A stretch of 64,000 bases of DNA from Chondrus crispus. Lineage: Eukaryota > Rhodophyta > Florideophyceae > Gigartinales > Gigartinaceae. Numbering within the stretch: position 1 is the stretch's first letter; each line of letters opens with the position of its first letter. The notes beneath the pieces are model-generated. The model made no database searches, was not told the DNA's origin, and saw only the letters and a program-made list of their open reading frames with translations. The translations under genes and the position numbers were made by a program. Location of the stretch: the NCBI RefSeq assembly GCF_000350225.1, contig NW_005179057.1:464135-528134 (forward strand). Direction: 5' to 3'. Positions 50,944 through 63,190 of the stretch are shown piece by piece.

Positions 50944-52846
50944 ATGTCGTCATCTGATCACGAGACAGAAGACATGTATTCCAGCGATGACGACTTGCCC
51001 TTAACAGTTGTTGTCAGACATGACAAAGGACTGTATTCGCAGGGACTATCTAATGTTGCAAGCACCACTGAAGATGGCGCGGTCTCTGAAGAGGACTGGG
51101 ATTTGTCAGAGCGACCGCTTCGCAAACCTCGTAAATAGCCACCGTTCCCATCAGTGATTCCATCTTTCGAACCATTGGAATTCCCTGATACCAGAATACA
51201 AGAATGTGGCAAACCCAAACTTCGTGACAGAGAGTTTAAAACTACAGCCATGTCAGTCTTTCAGCGATTCTTTTCTGACAAAATTCTTGAACAGATTGTT
51301 ATGAATACCAACAGATACGCAGAAATCAAACAAGCAGATGCACATAACAAAAGACCTTGGTCACCAATCGGTCTTAAGGAGTTAAAGGCTTTTATTGGCA
51401 TACTTCTTTACATGGGCCTGCATAAAGAGAGAAGAATAGACGACTATTGGTGCCGTGATGAAGACACACCAACCCATCTAGTAACACAAATAATGTTGCT
51501 GCAGCGCTTTGAACAAATTAAGCGCTTCTTGCATGTTTGTGACCCCACCACAGACAATGGCAAGTCTTTTTTCTTTAACAAGGTAGAGCCTTTGTTCACA
51601 CATATCAGGGAAGCATCAAAGGCTTTGTGTACACCAGGGTGCCGTGTTTCTGTAGATGAAATGATGATCACCTGCATGGGACGCTGTTCAGAGACAGTCC
51701 GTATTAAGAACAAGCCAATTGGACAAGGGTTTAAGATGTGGTCTCTCTGCGAAAGAGGATATGTGTATGAGTTCTTTCCTCATTCCAACAAATACAAATG
51801 GAAAGAAATGGAAGCTTACAAAGGAAAGGTTATGCACTCATCTGCTGTGGTGGCACGACTAGTGGAAAGTCTTCCTGGTACTAACAATGACAACCCTGTT
51901 ATGTACCAAGTCTACATGGACAACCTGTTCACAAGTGTGGCTCTGTTTAAGATGTTAAGATGTAAGAACGTCGGATGTGCAGAAACGACAAGAGCAAATA
52001 CTTCAGGCTTCCCTGCCGCTCTCAAGGTAAGAGGTGTACTTGGTTCTAAAATGGAATGGGACACTATTGGGTCAGTTGTGACCGACGATGCGAACTGTAT
52101 TTATTGGATTGATAATGGAGCTGTTTTGATGTTGTCAACTATTCATCCAGTTGGTCCTGGTTACACTGTTGTGAGAAACCCGAGAAGGCCAAGGGAGACC
52201 GCAACCAATGCAAAAAGGTCAGAAAAGTTTTTGGTTCTAGTGCTCGAAAGGAATTGGCTATCCCACTAGTTGTTGATGACTACAATCATCATATAGGTGG
52301 CATTGATATCACAGACCAGCTTCGATCTAACTACGGTTGTCATTTACGTGGTGTGAGGACCTGGCTTCCTCTCTTTTATTGGCTGCTAGATACATCTGTG
52401 TCTAATTCGTTTATTGCTATTCGAAAGCATGACCGTGAGAGTTGGAGCAGCAAGTCAGCTCACAAAGCTTTTCGACGTGAAATTACTTGGGGCCTTATGA
52501 AGTCTACGATAGTTGAGAGTCCAAGAAGTACCACGGTTTCAGTTGTAATCCTTTGAGGAGGCGTCGTATGAGCTCTGCAATGGCTCTTGGCGATATGAGA
52601 TTGTCTACAAATGTACAACACTTGCCGAGATGTATTCCTAATGCTAACAGAAAAAAACGGTGTGTTCTGTGCTCGTTTGGTATGCTGAGGCATAACAAGC
52701 CTTCAAGCAAAGCTCCAAAGACATTTGTCTACTGCACCAGCCGTGAAAGGGACACCTTTCTTTGTGTTGGCTCCGAGAGGAACTGTTTTGAAGCTTATCA
52801 CACTATCGGTGACCCCGTTAGTTATGTCATGGATCGCCAATACTAG
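50944..52846 (+). pseudogene. piggyBac-type transposase, decayed (DDE_Tnp_1_7)
   Basis: A piggyBac transposase spread over three frames: an N-terminal acidic part from 50944, the main core 51154-52269, then 52254-52556 and 52553-52846. One in-frame TAG (51136-51138), one frameshift near 52210-52250 and one near 52540 (unless the last is an intron) make it inactive. The three catalytic aspartates are visible: VDEMMI, YMDNLFTSVALF and the Asp in GGIDITDQL. The N-terminal RPWSPIGLKELKAFIGILLYMGL and the C-terminal cysteine-rich domain (CVLCSFGMLRHNK, CVGSERNCFEAYH) are typical. The full length would be about 630 aa, usual for the family. The element's ends were not found; a copia element sits in its 3' flank. 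Confidence 0.88.
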
Positions 52847-52911
52847 TGTGAGTGCAGATACCCTGGAGATCAATCAATGTGAAAGCAGTGAGGTGGGAAA
52901 TGAGTTCTGAA

Positions 52912-53288
52912 TGTGGAAATTTGGGAGTCGACGGTGACGTATACAGTTCGACAAAATACATCTAAATAATTAAACCGCACTGAAAACGGTAGTATTTGAT
53001 TATTTCAGACGTCAACCTACAGTGCATCTCTCCCAACGACATTACTGATAATGCAATCCTTTGAGATTATCAGCAAAGGTTTGCGAAGAGGAGAGTCTGT
53101 TGGCAAGAGAATAGACGCGTAGGTAGTAGTATAAATACCCGGAAGTGAACGGCAGAATAGCTGCCCGGACACAGAAAGGAAGAAAAATAACCAACGCAGT
53201 AAAAGGAACGCGACCCTCAGCTCGCACGGTCCTGCCGGTGAATTTTTTACTGCTCACCTCCTTTCTTTTCTTTCTAATTTTCGTCACA
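52912..53288 (+). repeat. 5' LTR of the copia element
   Basis: 377 bp, TGTGGAAATT to TTCGTCACA. A TATAAATA box lies near 53139, a likely LTR promoter. Confidence 0.96.
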
Positions 53289-53299
53289 GTCTAGACTTC

Positions 53300-53402
53300 A
53301 AGCCAAGTTAGTTTCTTCTGGAAAGAAATCAATTCAACCTCAAATTTTTCAAGAGAAATCAATTCAACCTCAAGAAATCAATTCAACCTCAAGTTTTTCA
53401 AG
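53300..53402. repeat. Short direct repeats in the copia leader
   Basis: Three copies of GAAATCAATTCAACCTCAA, two followed by a TTTTTCAAG tail. Confidence 0.85.
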
Positions 53403-53431
53403 TTGTGGATTTTTTCAGAGAGTGGTCTTCC

Positions 53432-53479
53432 TATCTCTTTCTTGATATTAACGCAGTACGTTTTATCAAGAAAGAGATA
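53432..53479. other. Perfect 15-bp stem hairpin in the copia leader
   Basis: TATCTCTTTCTTGAT (53432-53446) and ATCAAGAAAGAGATA (53465-53479) pair perfectly around an 18-nt loop. The position, about 145 bp after the LTR, would suit a packaging, dimerisation or regulatory RNA structure. Confidence 0.85.
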
Positions 53480-53592
53480 AAGCCATATTCCTCTTTTGGA
53501 TAACTCTCACCGAAAATAGTAAAAGAGTAAGTTCTTTATTTTTTCACTACCTCTAAAATAGGAATCTAGTTGCATAACTAATTTCTATTTTA

Positions 53593-53883
53593 GTGGTACT
53601 CAAACCCAAAGGAGACGAAGACTTTGGGGCACGGCAAGCCCCCGCAGAGCAGTCAGAAGATTTGTCCCAGCCAGACGCACGGCCTCGACCCCGCACGCCT
53701 GTGGTGAACTGGGACAGCGACGGTGGGGACTCTATCAGCGTTTTGGCCCTCGTCGAACAGGAGGCGACCCCGGCGGACCAACCCCGCCCCGAAGACAAGA
53801 GTTACGGGAAATCAACACTTGTATCCGATTTACACGCGGACCAATCTAGACACGTGGACAGCGCGTCTCGGGTTTTCAACTGA
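53593..53883 (+). other. GC-rich open segment in the copia leader
   Basis: 97 codons without an ATG start, directly after a TTCTATTTTAG sequence that resembles a splice acceptor. The product would be acidic and Pro-rich with no known domain. Its base composition (GC-rich) contrasts with the AT-rich leader on either side. Confidence 0.35.
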
Positions 53884-53936
53884 ATTAAGACCCGGACTAC
53901 AGTAGCAAAACATAATTTGGGATTCTACCTGAAGGC

Positions 53937-54242
53937 GTGAATAGAACACTACATCGAGTGGCCACCACGCCGATCAGGAAAAAACCCGCTACTGCGACCC
54001 CGCTCACTTGCGACGTGTGCAAAGTGACCCTCACTGGCAGGCACCAACTCCAGCAACACCGGGGCGGTAAGAAACACCGCGCACGCGAGGCCCGGTATCA
54101 ACGCGAGTCCCAGGACTTCTTCTGCGACATCTGCGAGCGCTTTTACCCCTCCGCGCACGACCTCGACGCGCACCTCATCGGCGCCTCTCACCGCCGCCGC
54201 GCCCAATTTTTGCGCGAGCGTGAACTAACACGTCAAGTTTAA
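53937..54242 (+). CDS. Two-finger C2H2 (U1/JAZ-type) ORF carried in the copia leader
   Basis: About 101 codons, opening with GTG rather than ATG, so it may be an exon or need upstream joining. Two C-X2-C-X12-H-X5-H fingers are evident: CDVCKVTLTGRHQLQQH followed by RGGKKH, and CDICERFYPSAHDLDAH followed by LIGASH. This is the U1-type/JAZ pattern, which in host proteins often binds double-stranded RNA or spliceosomal RNA. The segment is GC-rich and unlike the copia coding region in composition, suggesting capture of a host gene piece. It lies on the sense strand between the LTR and gag. Confidence 0.6.
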   Translation: MNRTLHRVATTPIRKKPATATPLTCDVCKVTLTGRHQLQQHRGGKKHRAREARYQRESQDFFCDICERFYPSAHDLDAHLIGASHRRRAQFLRERELTRQV

Positions 54243-54524
54243 AAAAATAGCAAAAATTTTTTTTAAAACAGTTTTGAAATCCTTCTTTCTTAAATTTGAT
54301 GCCATATTTCTTGAAACATTTTTGGAATTATTCTGGCACCATCTAGCGACCATTTTTCAATTGGTTGCCTCTCTCATAAATTGCTACCCAAAACGAATTA
54401 CACGGTTGACAATAGCTATACCGCCAACACGTGTGAGAGACGATTATTAGTGAAATAGTGTCGCACTTGTACAACTAATTTGAACTGCCAAAACAGATTC
54501 GACATTCTATCCTGACAAGAGACC
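54243..54524. other. AT-rich end of the copia leader
   Basis: About 280 bases of AT-rich sequence, with A and T runs at 54241-54270, before gag. No structure was recognised. Confidence 0.4.
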
Positions 54525-57500
54525 ATGGTTGACCAGGCAGCTCTGGAGAACCTTACGAAGGATCTCAAATCGTATGAGCCACCATCGGCAGTCCATCAAG
54601 ATATTATATCAGTCATCAGACTACACATCACTCGCCTAGAATCGGAGGACGAATTGGACGCAGAAATAACCGAAAATCTTTGTCAAGATATCCCTGTCGA
54701 AACACTGTACTCTTATGACATACTAAGGGGTACAACGTTTGTGTTCAGAATTATCCGTGATTTTTTACGCGCAGAGAGCGTAGAGTATAACAGACATCCA
54801 GCCACTGACCGCATTTCATGGGGATTAGTAAAAATGTTGTATTCGGATAAAGACGATATCGATTTCGCCTTCGAACGACTGGTACAACATAAGAAGAGCA
54901 GCAGAGCGAAGCCAGCTACCATTCAAGAAAGTGATACTTCTCTTCCACTACAAGTTCATCACCCTGGAAGTCGTTAGTCTGAATCAAGACAAATTCACGG
55001 GAAAACTGCGATTCAAGAATCAAGACAAATTCACGGGAAAACTGGGAGAGGATCTCACAGAACACATCAACAACTACATTGATGCTGCTCAGGACTATAG
55101 CCTGGACCAAGGCAACAAACTTGCTTTTTTCCACAACATATTCGATGGAGAAGCAAAAAGATTCTATCGAGAGAAGGTGAGAGACAGATGTGGGAATTTC
55201 GGTCAAGCTTGTCAAATTATGCAAGAGGAATACAACAGTACTACTCGGCAGAACAGAATTCGTAAGTATCTTCAGAGCCTACGAATTCAATCTTTGATGC
55301 GTACTAAAAAGCTCAACACAGCCGAAGCTTTGGAAGAGTTACGTGAGATTATCACGAGATTTGCCCCTCAAGGGCCACGAACTCACCGGTCCGAAGAAGA
55401 CAAAGTCGAATATCTGTATAAGGCCGTTGTTGGCGCGCCGTGGGCTAAATCAGCACTAGCAAACTCGCAATCAACAGCTGATCCATAGGATTTCCAACAA
55501 CTCTATACAGCACTAGACGCCGCCTGGCTTCAAGACCAGGAAGAAGAAGAGGGCAGAAAGAAAGATATGAACCTTGGTCAATCCATCCTGCATAAAGATA
55601 TGAAGTCCACATCGAAGTATACTCCAGATCTTTACTACGAAGGCCAGAGGTATTATGGAAGACCGAGGAAACCGGGATCACGTTCATGTGCGCCGTTCGC
55701 TCTTCTCACCAGGGTGCCAAGGCCGGTCAAAATGGGTTGGACCGTTACGGCAACCCTAGGCTATGCAACAATTGTCGGGATCCTGATCATTTCATCAGGG
55801 ACTGCCCCAAACCTCGCAACTTTATGCGAAATGTTGCATCACAAGTCAGGAAATATCCGAAAAAAAGCCACGAGATCCTTTTCGAACTCTGCCAACAAGT
55901 TGAAGACGCCTTGTTCTCTACGGACGAAGAAGACCCCTCAGCCGCCATTGCAGAAGAAAACATCAAGCAAGAAGACTCCACCTCATCTGGGGAAGAGACT
56001 CATCAGCCTTCCGATACACGAGGGCAAACATTCCACGTCACTGGTTCTGAGAACCAGGGAATAGCATCTGTTCTTGATCCAGAGGATTTTTGAGGAGAGG
56101 CAGTCTAATTTACCGTCGTAGTCTGAGGTCAAAAGGAAAGGACCCTTACTACGAGACTGTCCTCACGAGAAAACGGTCCCGGTACAAAATTTCGCGAAGA
56201 TCAAGGACAGCCCATGAAACACGAAGGAATCGTCGTCTCAGAAAAGTGTCAAACGATGCGAAGACTTGCTCCGTATTGAGCACCAGCCGAGGAATTTCGC
56301 AAGTGAGTAACTACTCAAAGCCCCGGAAACAAGATTGGCAGGGGGCTTGTATCGATACTGGAGCTCAACGTACTGTCATTGGGCTAAGTCAGGCAAAAGC
56401 ATATTGCAGATTTGTTGGATGCAAGTTCAAACCAAAAAGGAACTTTAACCAGTACAGATTTGGTGTTGACGCGCAGAAGTCGATAGGATCGATATCAATT
56501 GGATTGCCATTTCTCAAAAATTGATTTGTGCCAATGGATGTAGACGTAGTAAAAGCAAATGTCCCTTTTCTCTTAGGATTAGACTGGCTCGATAAACTGC
56601 ACCTATACCTGGATACGACAAGAAATGAACTGATCAGCTCCCGGGAAGAATTTCTGTGCCAGTGGTGAAGAAGCTTGGACATGTATACCTGGAATGGAAA
56701 GAGACAGACGCAATACTATTCTCAAGAAGAGAACTGGTCAAGCTTCATAGAGGGTTTCGACACCCAACGGACACGAAACTTCTGAATCTCATAAGAAGAG
56801 CACGACCGCACGAGGCTACAGAGGCCACCACAAAAGTCCTGAAAGAGATTTCTAAGTCTTGCAATACCCGTCAAAGGCTTGGATCACAACCAACAAGATT
56901 CAAGACCACGTTACCCACACTGCAAGAAGTTAAGTTCGGTGAAGAAATATCAATGGATCTTATGTTCATTGAAGGAAAAGCAATTCTGCATATAGTCGAC
57001 ACCGCAACTCGATTCAGTTCGGCCATATTTTTAGACTCTCAGGGTCACAATTAGGGACAGTCAGTCAACGGAATATGGCTTGCCTTCCTTGAGGCGTGGT
57101 GTACTCTCTATACGGGATTTCCTAACCGCGTCAGAACTGATGCCGGCTCCGTTTTCACTTCGCCTGGATGGAAAGAAATGGCCAAAAGCGTCGGGATAGA
57201 GCTCCGGATTTCGGGAGTCGAAGCTCGCAACTCATTGGGCATTGGAGAAAGGCTACATGCACCCCTCCGAAGAATATATCGAAAAATAATATTAGACTTT
57301 CCTCAAATTGACCGCAACATTGCATTGAAATTGTCAATCAAGGCCATGAACGATACCAACGGAGATAACGGGTTAGTTCCCTCATTAGTCGTATTCGGGA
57401 TAATACCAAGATTCCCAATCATTTGCTCAGATATACCCGCTCAGAAGGAAAGGATGCTTGCACTTTCAAAGGCTCAAATGGATATGAATGCTGTAGTAGC

Positions 57501-59375
57501 AGAGAGGCGCATTCTTGCTGCTCTTACCAGAAACATCCCAACTGCAACCGATTTTGTATTTGAAATAGGTCAAGAAGTCCTTGTCTATCAAGAAAGAAGT
57601 AAAGAATAGATTGGAACTGCCACCATCACAGGTGTAAGGGACAAAATAGTGGATGTCAAGAGCAACGACGGGCAATGGAATAAGACCATGAACATGCAAC
57701 AAGTTAAGCCTTTTGTTCGAGAAAGCTCTCAACCAACAGACATACTCTCACGAGACGAATTCCTAACTACCATGCTGGAACCTTTCAAGTCGTCAAATAG
57801 ACCCAAACCGTCCTGTTTTGATGTCCAACTCACAGAAGTGATCAAACCTAACGACCCTAGATCAAAAGATGAACGATTCAGAGCCGCAAAGAAGAAAGAG
57901 CTACAGGGTCTGATTGAAAAAGGTACTTGGAAAATTGTTTGCAAGTCAGAAGTACCTGAGAACGCAAATATTCTCGGTGGTAGATTTGTACTAGCTATAA
58001 AGGATGAGGGCACCGAAGAAGAAATATGGAAAGCCCGATTTGTTGTTCAAGGCTACAGGGATAAGCTTAAGACATCTCTCGTGCACGATACGGCTACACC
58101 AAGGCAACACTCCACCCGTGTGCTAATAGGACTAGCAGCAATATGTGGATTCCGACTATTCTCAACAGATGTGACACAAGCATACCTGCAAAGCGCGGAA
58201 AAGTTAATGAGGGATGTTTACATCAAACCCACGGGAGAATTTGAATTAAATCAAGACAAGCTACTAAAATTGCTTAAACCATTATACGGGCTTGCTGATA
58301 GTGGTGACTACTGGGGCCGTACCATCAGCAATCACATCAAACAGGACTTGAACATGACTGGAACAACAGGAGATGGGACATTCTTTTCGAATGCGTACGA
58401 GGAAAGCTTGATGGTATGTGCATAACTTATGTAGACGATGCTCTCCAAGCAGGGACAAAAGATTACTCGACTCTTGCGCACAAAACAGAGGAAAAGTTCA
58501 AGTGTAAAGGTAGAACATACGATAAGTTTAACTTTGTCGGGGTGCAGGTTGAGAAAAAGGATTCTGAATACATGATTCACCAGACTTCATACATCCGAAA
58601 GATAGACAAACTGCAAAATTCGGCATCATACAAGGCATATCGATCACTCAGAGCGAAATTGGCCTGGATTACGTACACAAGACCAGATATATGTTTCTCC
58701 ATTGCACAAGCCGCCCAAGGTACCGAATCACAGTATACTACGAACCCCAAACTTCAAATCCGACACATTAACCGCACCATTAGACGATTGAAGAAAGAAC
58801 CATACGTGCCGTTGAGATATCCCAAGCTTGAATATAACCAATTACACATTAGGGTCTATTCAGATGGTTCATATGCAAACAACTCAGATGGCTCTTCTCA
58901 AATTGGGTATATCATATTTCTGTGTGATGGCAGTCATCTTTCCCAACCACTGTATTGGTCGTCTCACAAGGCTAAGCGAGTTTCAAGATCAGTTCTTGGC
59001 AGTGAAACAATGGCGTTTGCTGACTCATTTGACATGGCCTTTATGCTCAGACATGACATACAGAAGATGACGAATACAAAGATCCCCATCATGATGTTTA
59101 CGGATAGTCTCTCACTATTTGATGTGATCACAAAAGCTTCTACCACGGTTGAGAAACGACTAATGATTGACCTTGAGGTAGTCAAAATGGCGTACCAGCA
59201 AAATGAAATGGAGCAAATCGGATTCATTCGGTCGGAACACAACCTGGCTGATTGCCTGACAAAAGCCAACGGCAACAAATCTCTCATCAACACCTTAAAG
59301 TACGCAAGAATCACACACTCTGTGAATCAGTGGATTGACAGAAGCCAAACCGGGAATACGTCACGTCAAAAATAG
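54525..59375 (+). pseudogene. gag-pol region of the copia element
   Basis: Gag over about 54525-55800, with a CCHC knuckle near 55755-55800 (CNNCRDPDHFIRDC). Protease near 56350 (CIDTGAQRTVIG). Integrase over about 56930-57600. Reverse transcriptase over about 57960-58620 (DVTQAYLQS; YVDDALQAG near 58430). RNase H over about 58840-59290 (VYSDGSYAN, LADCLTKAN). A 34-bp direct repeat lies near 54985-55042. Fossil coding region with several breaks. Confidence 0.88.
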
Positions 59376-59381
59376 AACGAG

Positions 59382-59758
59382 TGTGGAAATTTGGGAGTCG
59401 ACGGTGACGTATACAGTTCGACAAAATACATCTAAATAATTAAACCGCACTGAAAACGGTAGTATTTGATTATTTCAGACGTCAACCTACAGTGCATCTC
59501 TCCCAACGACATTACTGATAATGCAATCCTTTGAGATTGTCAGCAAAGGTTTGCAAAGAGGAGAGTCTGTTGGCAAGAGAATAGACGCGTAGGTAGTAGT
59601 ATAAATACCCGGAAGTGAACGGCAGAATAGCTGCCCGGACACAGAAAGGAAGAAAAAGAACCAACGCAGTAAAAGGAACGCGACCCTCAGCTCGCCCGGT
59701 CCTGCCGGTGAATTTTTTACTGCTCACCTCCTTTCTTTTCTTTCTAATTTTCGTCACA
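59382..59758 (+). repeat. 3' LTR of the copia element
   Basis: 377 bp, 98.9% identical to the 5' LTR and followed by the CTGAA target duplication. Confidence 0.96.
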
Positions 59759-60451
59759 CTGAACCCTAGGTTTTTGCATGCATTAAATCGATTGGTGGAT
59801 GCCTTTTGGCTTATTTGGCAACGGATTTGGAGATATTGAAAATGCAAGCTTCGTAACGGCAGGATGGACTCATTGGCCCGGCCATAGAATAATTTTAATT
59901 TTTTTGTGCCCATATGTAGGCACAACTTGCCACGGAGGAAGGGATACGCTACTGTGTAGGCGTGCGAATTCAAGCGGTGGTGCAATTGCTGTGGAAATAA
60001 TTGCTGTGGAAATAAAGAGTGGCAACATTCGGGCGACTGCAAACCTAAAAAACATATTTGAATTACTATTCCGCAACGATGATCCCCTTCCAGCACTTTT
60101 GTGGCTTTCGCCGAGGAGTCGATCAAGTGCGAGCGTCGCTTGCTTCCGCCATATTCCGACGACACTGATGTTGTGCCTGAAGAAATGAGCTTTCTTCCCT
60201 CGCCCACAATGACCACGTGTTGCAAGCCTCAACGTGGAGTGAGGGTCGCTGCGGGTGGAGAGCATGGCCCCGTTACCGTGCGTTTCGCCGTCGAGTAAAG
60301 TGACGGCCTGCCTGGAAGGCATCGCCCCCATCAAGCCTCTCGACCGCCCGGCGGGGGCGCGCAATCAAAACGGGCGCGCGGCCACCTGTTGCGCGCCAAG
60401 ACCTCCCCGCGCGACTGCTGCAGATTCAAGCCCCATTTTAGCTTAACCGGG

Positions 60452-60527
60452 CCGCCGTCCGCCGTCCGCCGTCCGCCGTCCGCCGTCCGCCGTCCGCCGT
60501 CCGCCGTCCGCCGTCCGCCGTCCGCCG
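60452..60527. repeat. (CCGCCGT)n minisatellite, about 11 copies
   Basis: Uninterrupted heptamer repeat at the left edge of the GC-rich island. Because 7 is not a multiple of 3, it stays open in several frames and creates spurious ORFs on both strands. Confidence 0.97.
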
Positions 60528-62559
60528 CGCGTAACTGCGCCCTCTCTCCACGTGCTTATTTCGGCGCGCCCCACGCGGGGCGCGGCCGGTCGCAGTCGCT
60601 GAGGTGCGGGCGGATGGCGCGTGCCGGCGGGTTGGCGCAAATGGCCCCGCCGTGCGTCTTCTACGCCGCACGTAGCATGGCTGCAGCTCCGCCCGCAAAC
60701 GCTTGCCGTTCAAACCACGCGCGACTCGCAGCGCAAGCACCATGCCGCCCTGCTTCCCGCTCGTGCGCAGCAATGCGCGCATCCCTTTCAAAGCGCGTGC
60801 GTCCGAACAAGCGTCGCCGCCGCCGTTGCGCGCGCCCTCACCCCGACGCGCTGTGCTTCCCTCCCCCTTCCCCCGCTCTCCCTTGCGCGCGCGCGCGCCC
60901 GTCGCCGCCGCACGTATGGACAGCGCTCAAGACCCCGCCGCGTTCTAGTCGCGTGGCGGACGCTTCCCCGCCGCGACCCGGCTTTGCTTGCGCGCGCCCG
61001 GGCGGTGTGCACAAACATCGGGGCCGCGGCGCGCCGCACCGCGATCTGCGGGCGAGCATCCCCCTCCCCCTCCCCCCCCCCCGCCCCGCCCCGCCCTTCC
61101 CGCCCCCCTCTCTGGCACCGGCAGCGCGCGAGGATGAGCGGCGGCAGCAGCAGCGGGATCGAGAGCTGGGGCGCGCTGTTGTCGCCGCTGGCGGAGCGTG
61201 GCGGCGGCGGGGCGCAGGCTAGACAAACTCATAGAACATCTTTCGTCCTTTCTACTCTCGCTCCTACTTATCCGTCTCGCTTATCCGTCTCGCTGCTGGC
61301 TGTGAGCAGACAGCTTATCGCGGTCGGTCTGTCACTGGAGGCCGCTTGTGTTACCTGTGCCGGCCAGGACACTTTTCCCTTTTGCCCAGTGCTTTTCTCT
61401 CACAGTAACCGATGCCCCTTGCAAGGGCGGTGTTCGTAATTGGAGTGAGTGACGACGCTGACGCTCCGTAAAGGGAGAGGCCCAAATGTTTAGTAAAATT
61501 GAAATTTATGGTAAAAATTGAGGAAAAAAGTTGGCCTCGTTTAAAAAGTTGGCCTCGTTTGCCACTTGTCTTCTCACACGTGTGGACCTGTGCGCGTGGA
61601 AACCTGTGCACGCGTACCCATCGCCTCTTCAAAGTGAGATTGGCCCCCGCTTTGACCCGGTCTGCAACGCTTCTCAACACACCGTTCATTCACGAATACC
61701 TTTATCTTCACTTGCCCGCAACTAATGGCCAGCTGCCTGCACATCATTGCATTGCACAAGATATTAAATTGAGCACAAGAGCGCACGATGAACGGAAGCA
61801 GGTCGCTAGTTCATACATACACATACATACCCATACATGGATTGCAACGTCCGTGAGGCGAGCTTCTCACGCATTCATAAATCAAAAACAAAGCAAAAAA
61901 CCCTCAACGCACTACTACTGTCAGAGGGCCGGTCATGAGAATAAGAGTTGGAGGTGAATTTTTCGTCCGTGCCTGCTGTCGCTTGCACCGTGATTTCTGT
62001 CACGGTGGCTAGGTCATGCTTGTGAAGAAACCACGGTCAGCTATTTAAATTTAAGACATTCTATGGGAGCACATGTGATTGGAGGACTGAGTAGGAACGG
62101 TGGAAGCGAGCAGAGCCAGACAATTGTATGGCATTGATAGGTTCAGTATATTGGCTCAGGTATGTCTTCTGTAATGCGGTAGTGAGCCTTTGTGAAAAAC
62201 TAAACTTTCCAATGTCGATCTCCGGAAAGTTTAAACATTGCATGACAAAACCTCGTCCACGCTTTTCAAAAATATTTAGTCAAAATCTCGCGCCTTCTCG
62301 AAAGCTCGAAACTTCCGGATTAAGAGTTGTGCTTCTATTTCTATTTAACTCAAGCTCCAGGTTGGTTTGCCGGAACCCTGAATCTGGGCAGCTCACTCAT
62401 ATAACGATATCCTGGTTTTCTACAAAGAATGCGCCGCGTACCGCCTCTCAAAGGAACGCTGGCTCCAGCAGTACTACATTACTTCTGCAACTGTCGTTCT
62501 TTCATGGAGCTTCCCTTGCCACTTCATTGGCTTGTCTGAGAGCATAATTCTTGCACCCG

Positions 62560-63190
62560 CGCTTTTCTTTCACGCAAAAATCTTCTGAACCCGTGCCTTC
62601 CTGCCACCCTCGTCGCCCCTTTTCACCCTTCCAGACTATCTCCAATCTCCTGCCATCCTGGCCCCTCCGTCTTGCTATCCGCCCCCTCTATCTTGCCATC
62701 GGACCGATCTCTTTCCTGCTATCCGGCCCCCTGCTGGTCTCCAGCTCCTCTTTTTCCGATACCCTGACCCTCTCTCTCTTATTCTCTTAACTCTTGCCAC
62801 TAACCCTCCTAACTCCTTCAACTCTTGCTATCTTACTCTTTCCCATCCTGTCACCTCACCCCCTCCATCCTTCCGCCCACCATTTCCGATCTTTCTATCT
62901 CGCACCCTCTCCTCTGCAATTCTCCTCTCACCCTCTGGCTACACTACCCTTTCCTCCCGCTATCCCACCCTCTCCTGCTATCCCGACCAATCTCTCTTGC
63001 CATACGACTCTCTCCCCTTCTGCCATCCGTTCAGTCCCTCGTGTGCCATACTTCCAGTCCTTTGTGTGCCATCTAGCCCGTGCTTGGTCATCTATCCCTT
63101 CTCATTCCTCTCACCACGTCCCATTTTTTCCATTCTGCCATCTTCTCACTTTCAAAATCCCATCCCATCCCATTTCTTTCTTATCTCGTT
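62560..63190. repeat. Degenerate pyrimidine-rich array
   Basis: About 630 bases that are mostly C and T on the plus strand. A loose ~20-30-bp unit recurs, with TCTTGCCATC, CTGCTATCC and CCCCCTC pieces. Plus-strand frames here read as Ser/Pro/Leu-rich filler and are not called. Confidence 0.65.

Larger units (their letters stand above)
52912..59758 (+). mobile_element. Ty1/copia LTR retrotransposon inserted in the 3' flank of the piggyBac gene
   Basis: 6847 bp with 377-bp LTRs and a perfect 5-bp target duplication, CTGAA (52907-52911 and 59759-59763). Order of parts is gag, protease, integrase, reverse transcriptase, RNase H, which is the Ty1/copia order. The LTRs differ at 4 of 377 positions (1.1%), so insertion is recent. 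The coding region is broken, by my estimate in about half a dozen places. The leader is unusually long (1.2 kb) and holds a foreign-looking GC-rich segment with two C2H2 fingers. Confidence 0.95.

Noticed and set aside
60389-61439. Two overlapping ~275-codon frames in the GC-rich island
   Set aside because: Composition is Pro/Ala/Arg-rich with no domain, and part is generated by the heptamer repeat. A GC-rich island without stops explains them.
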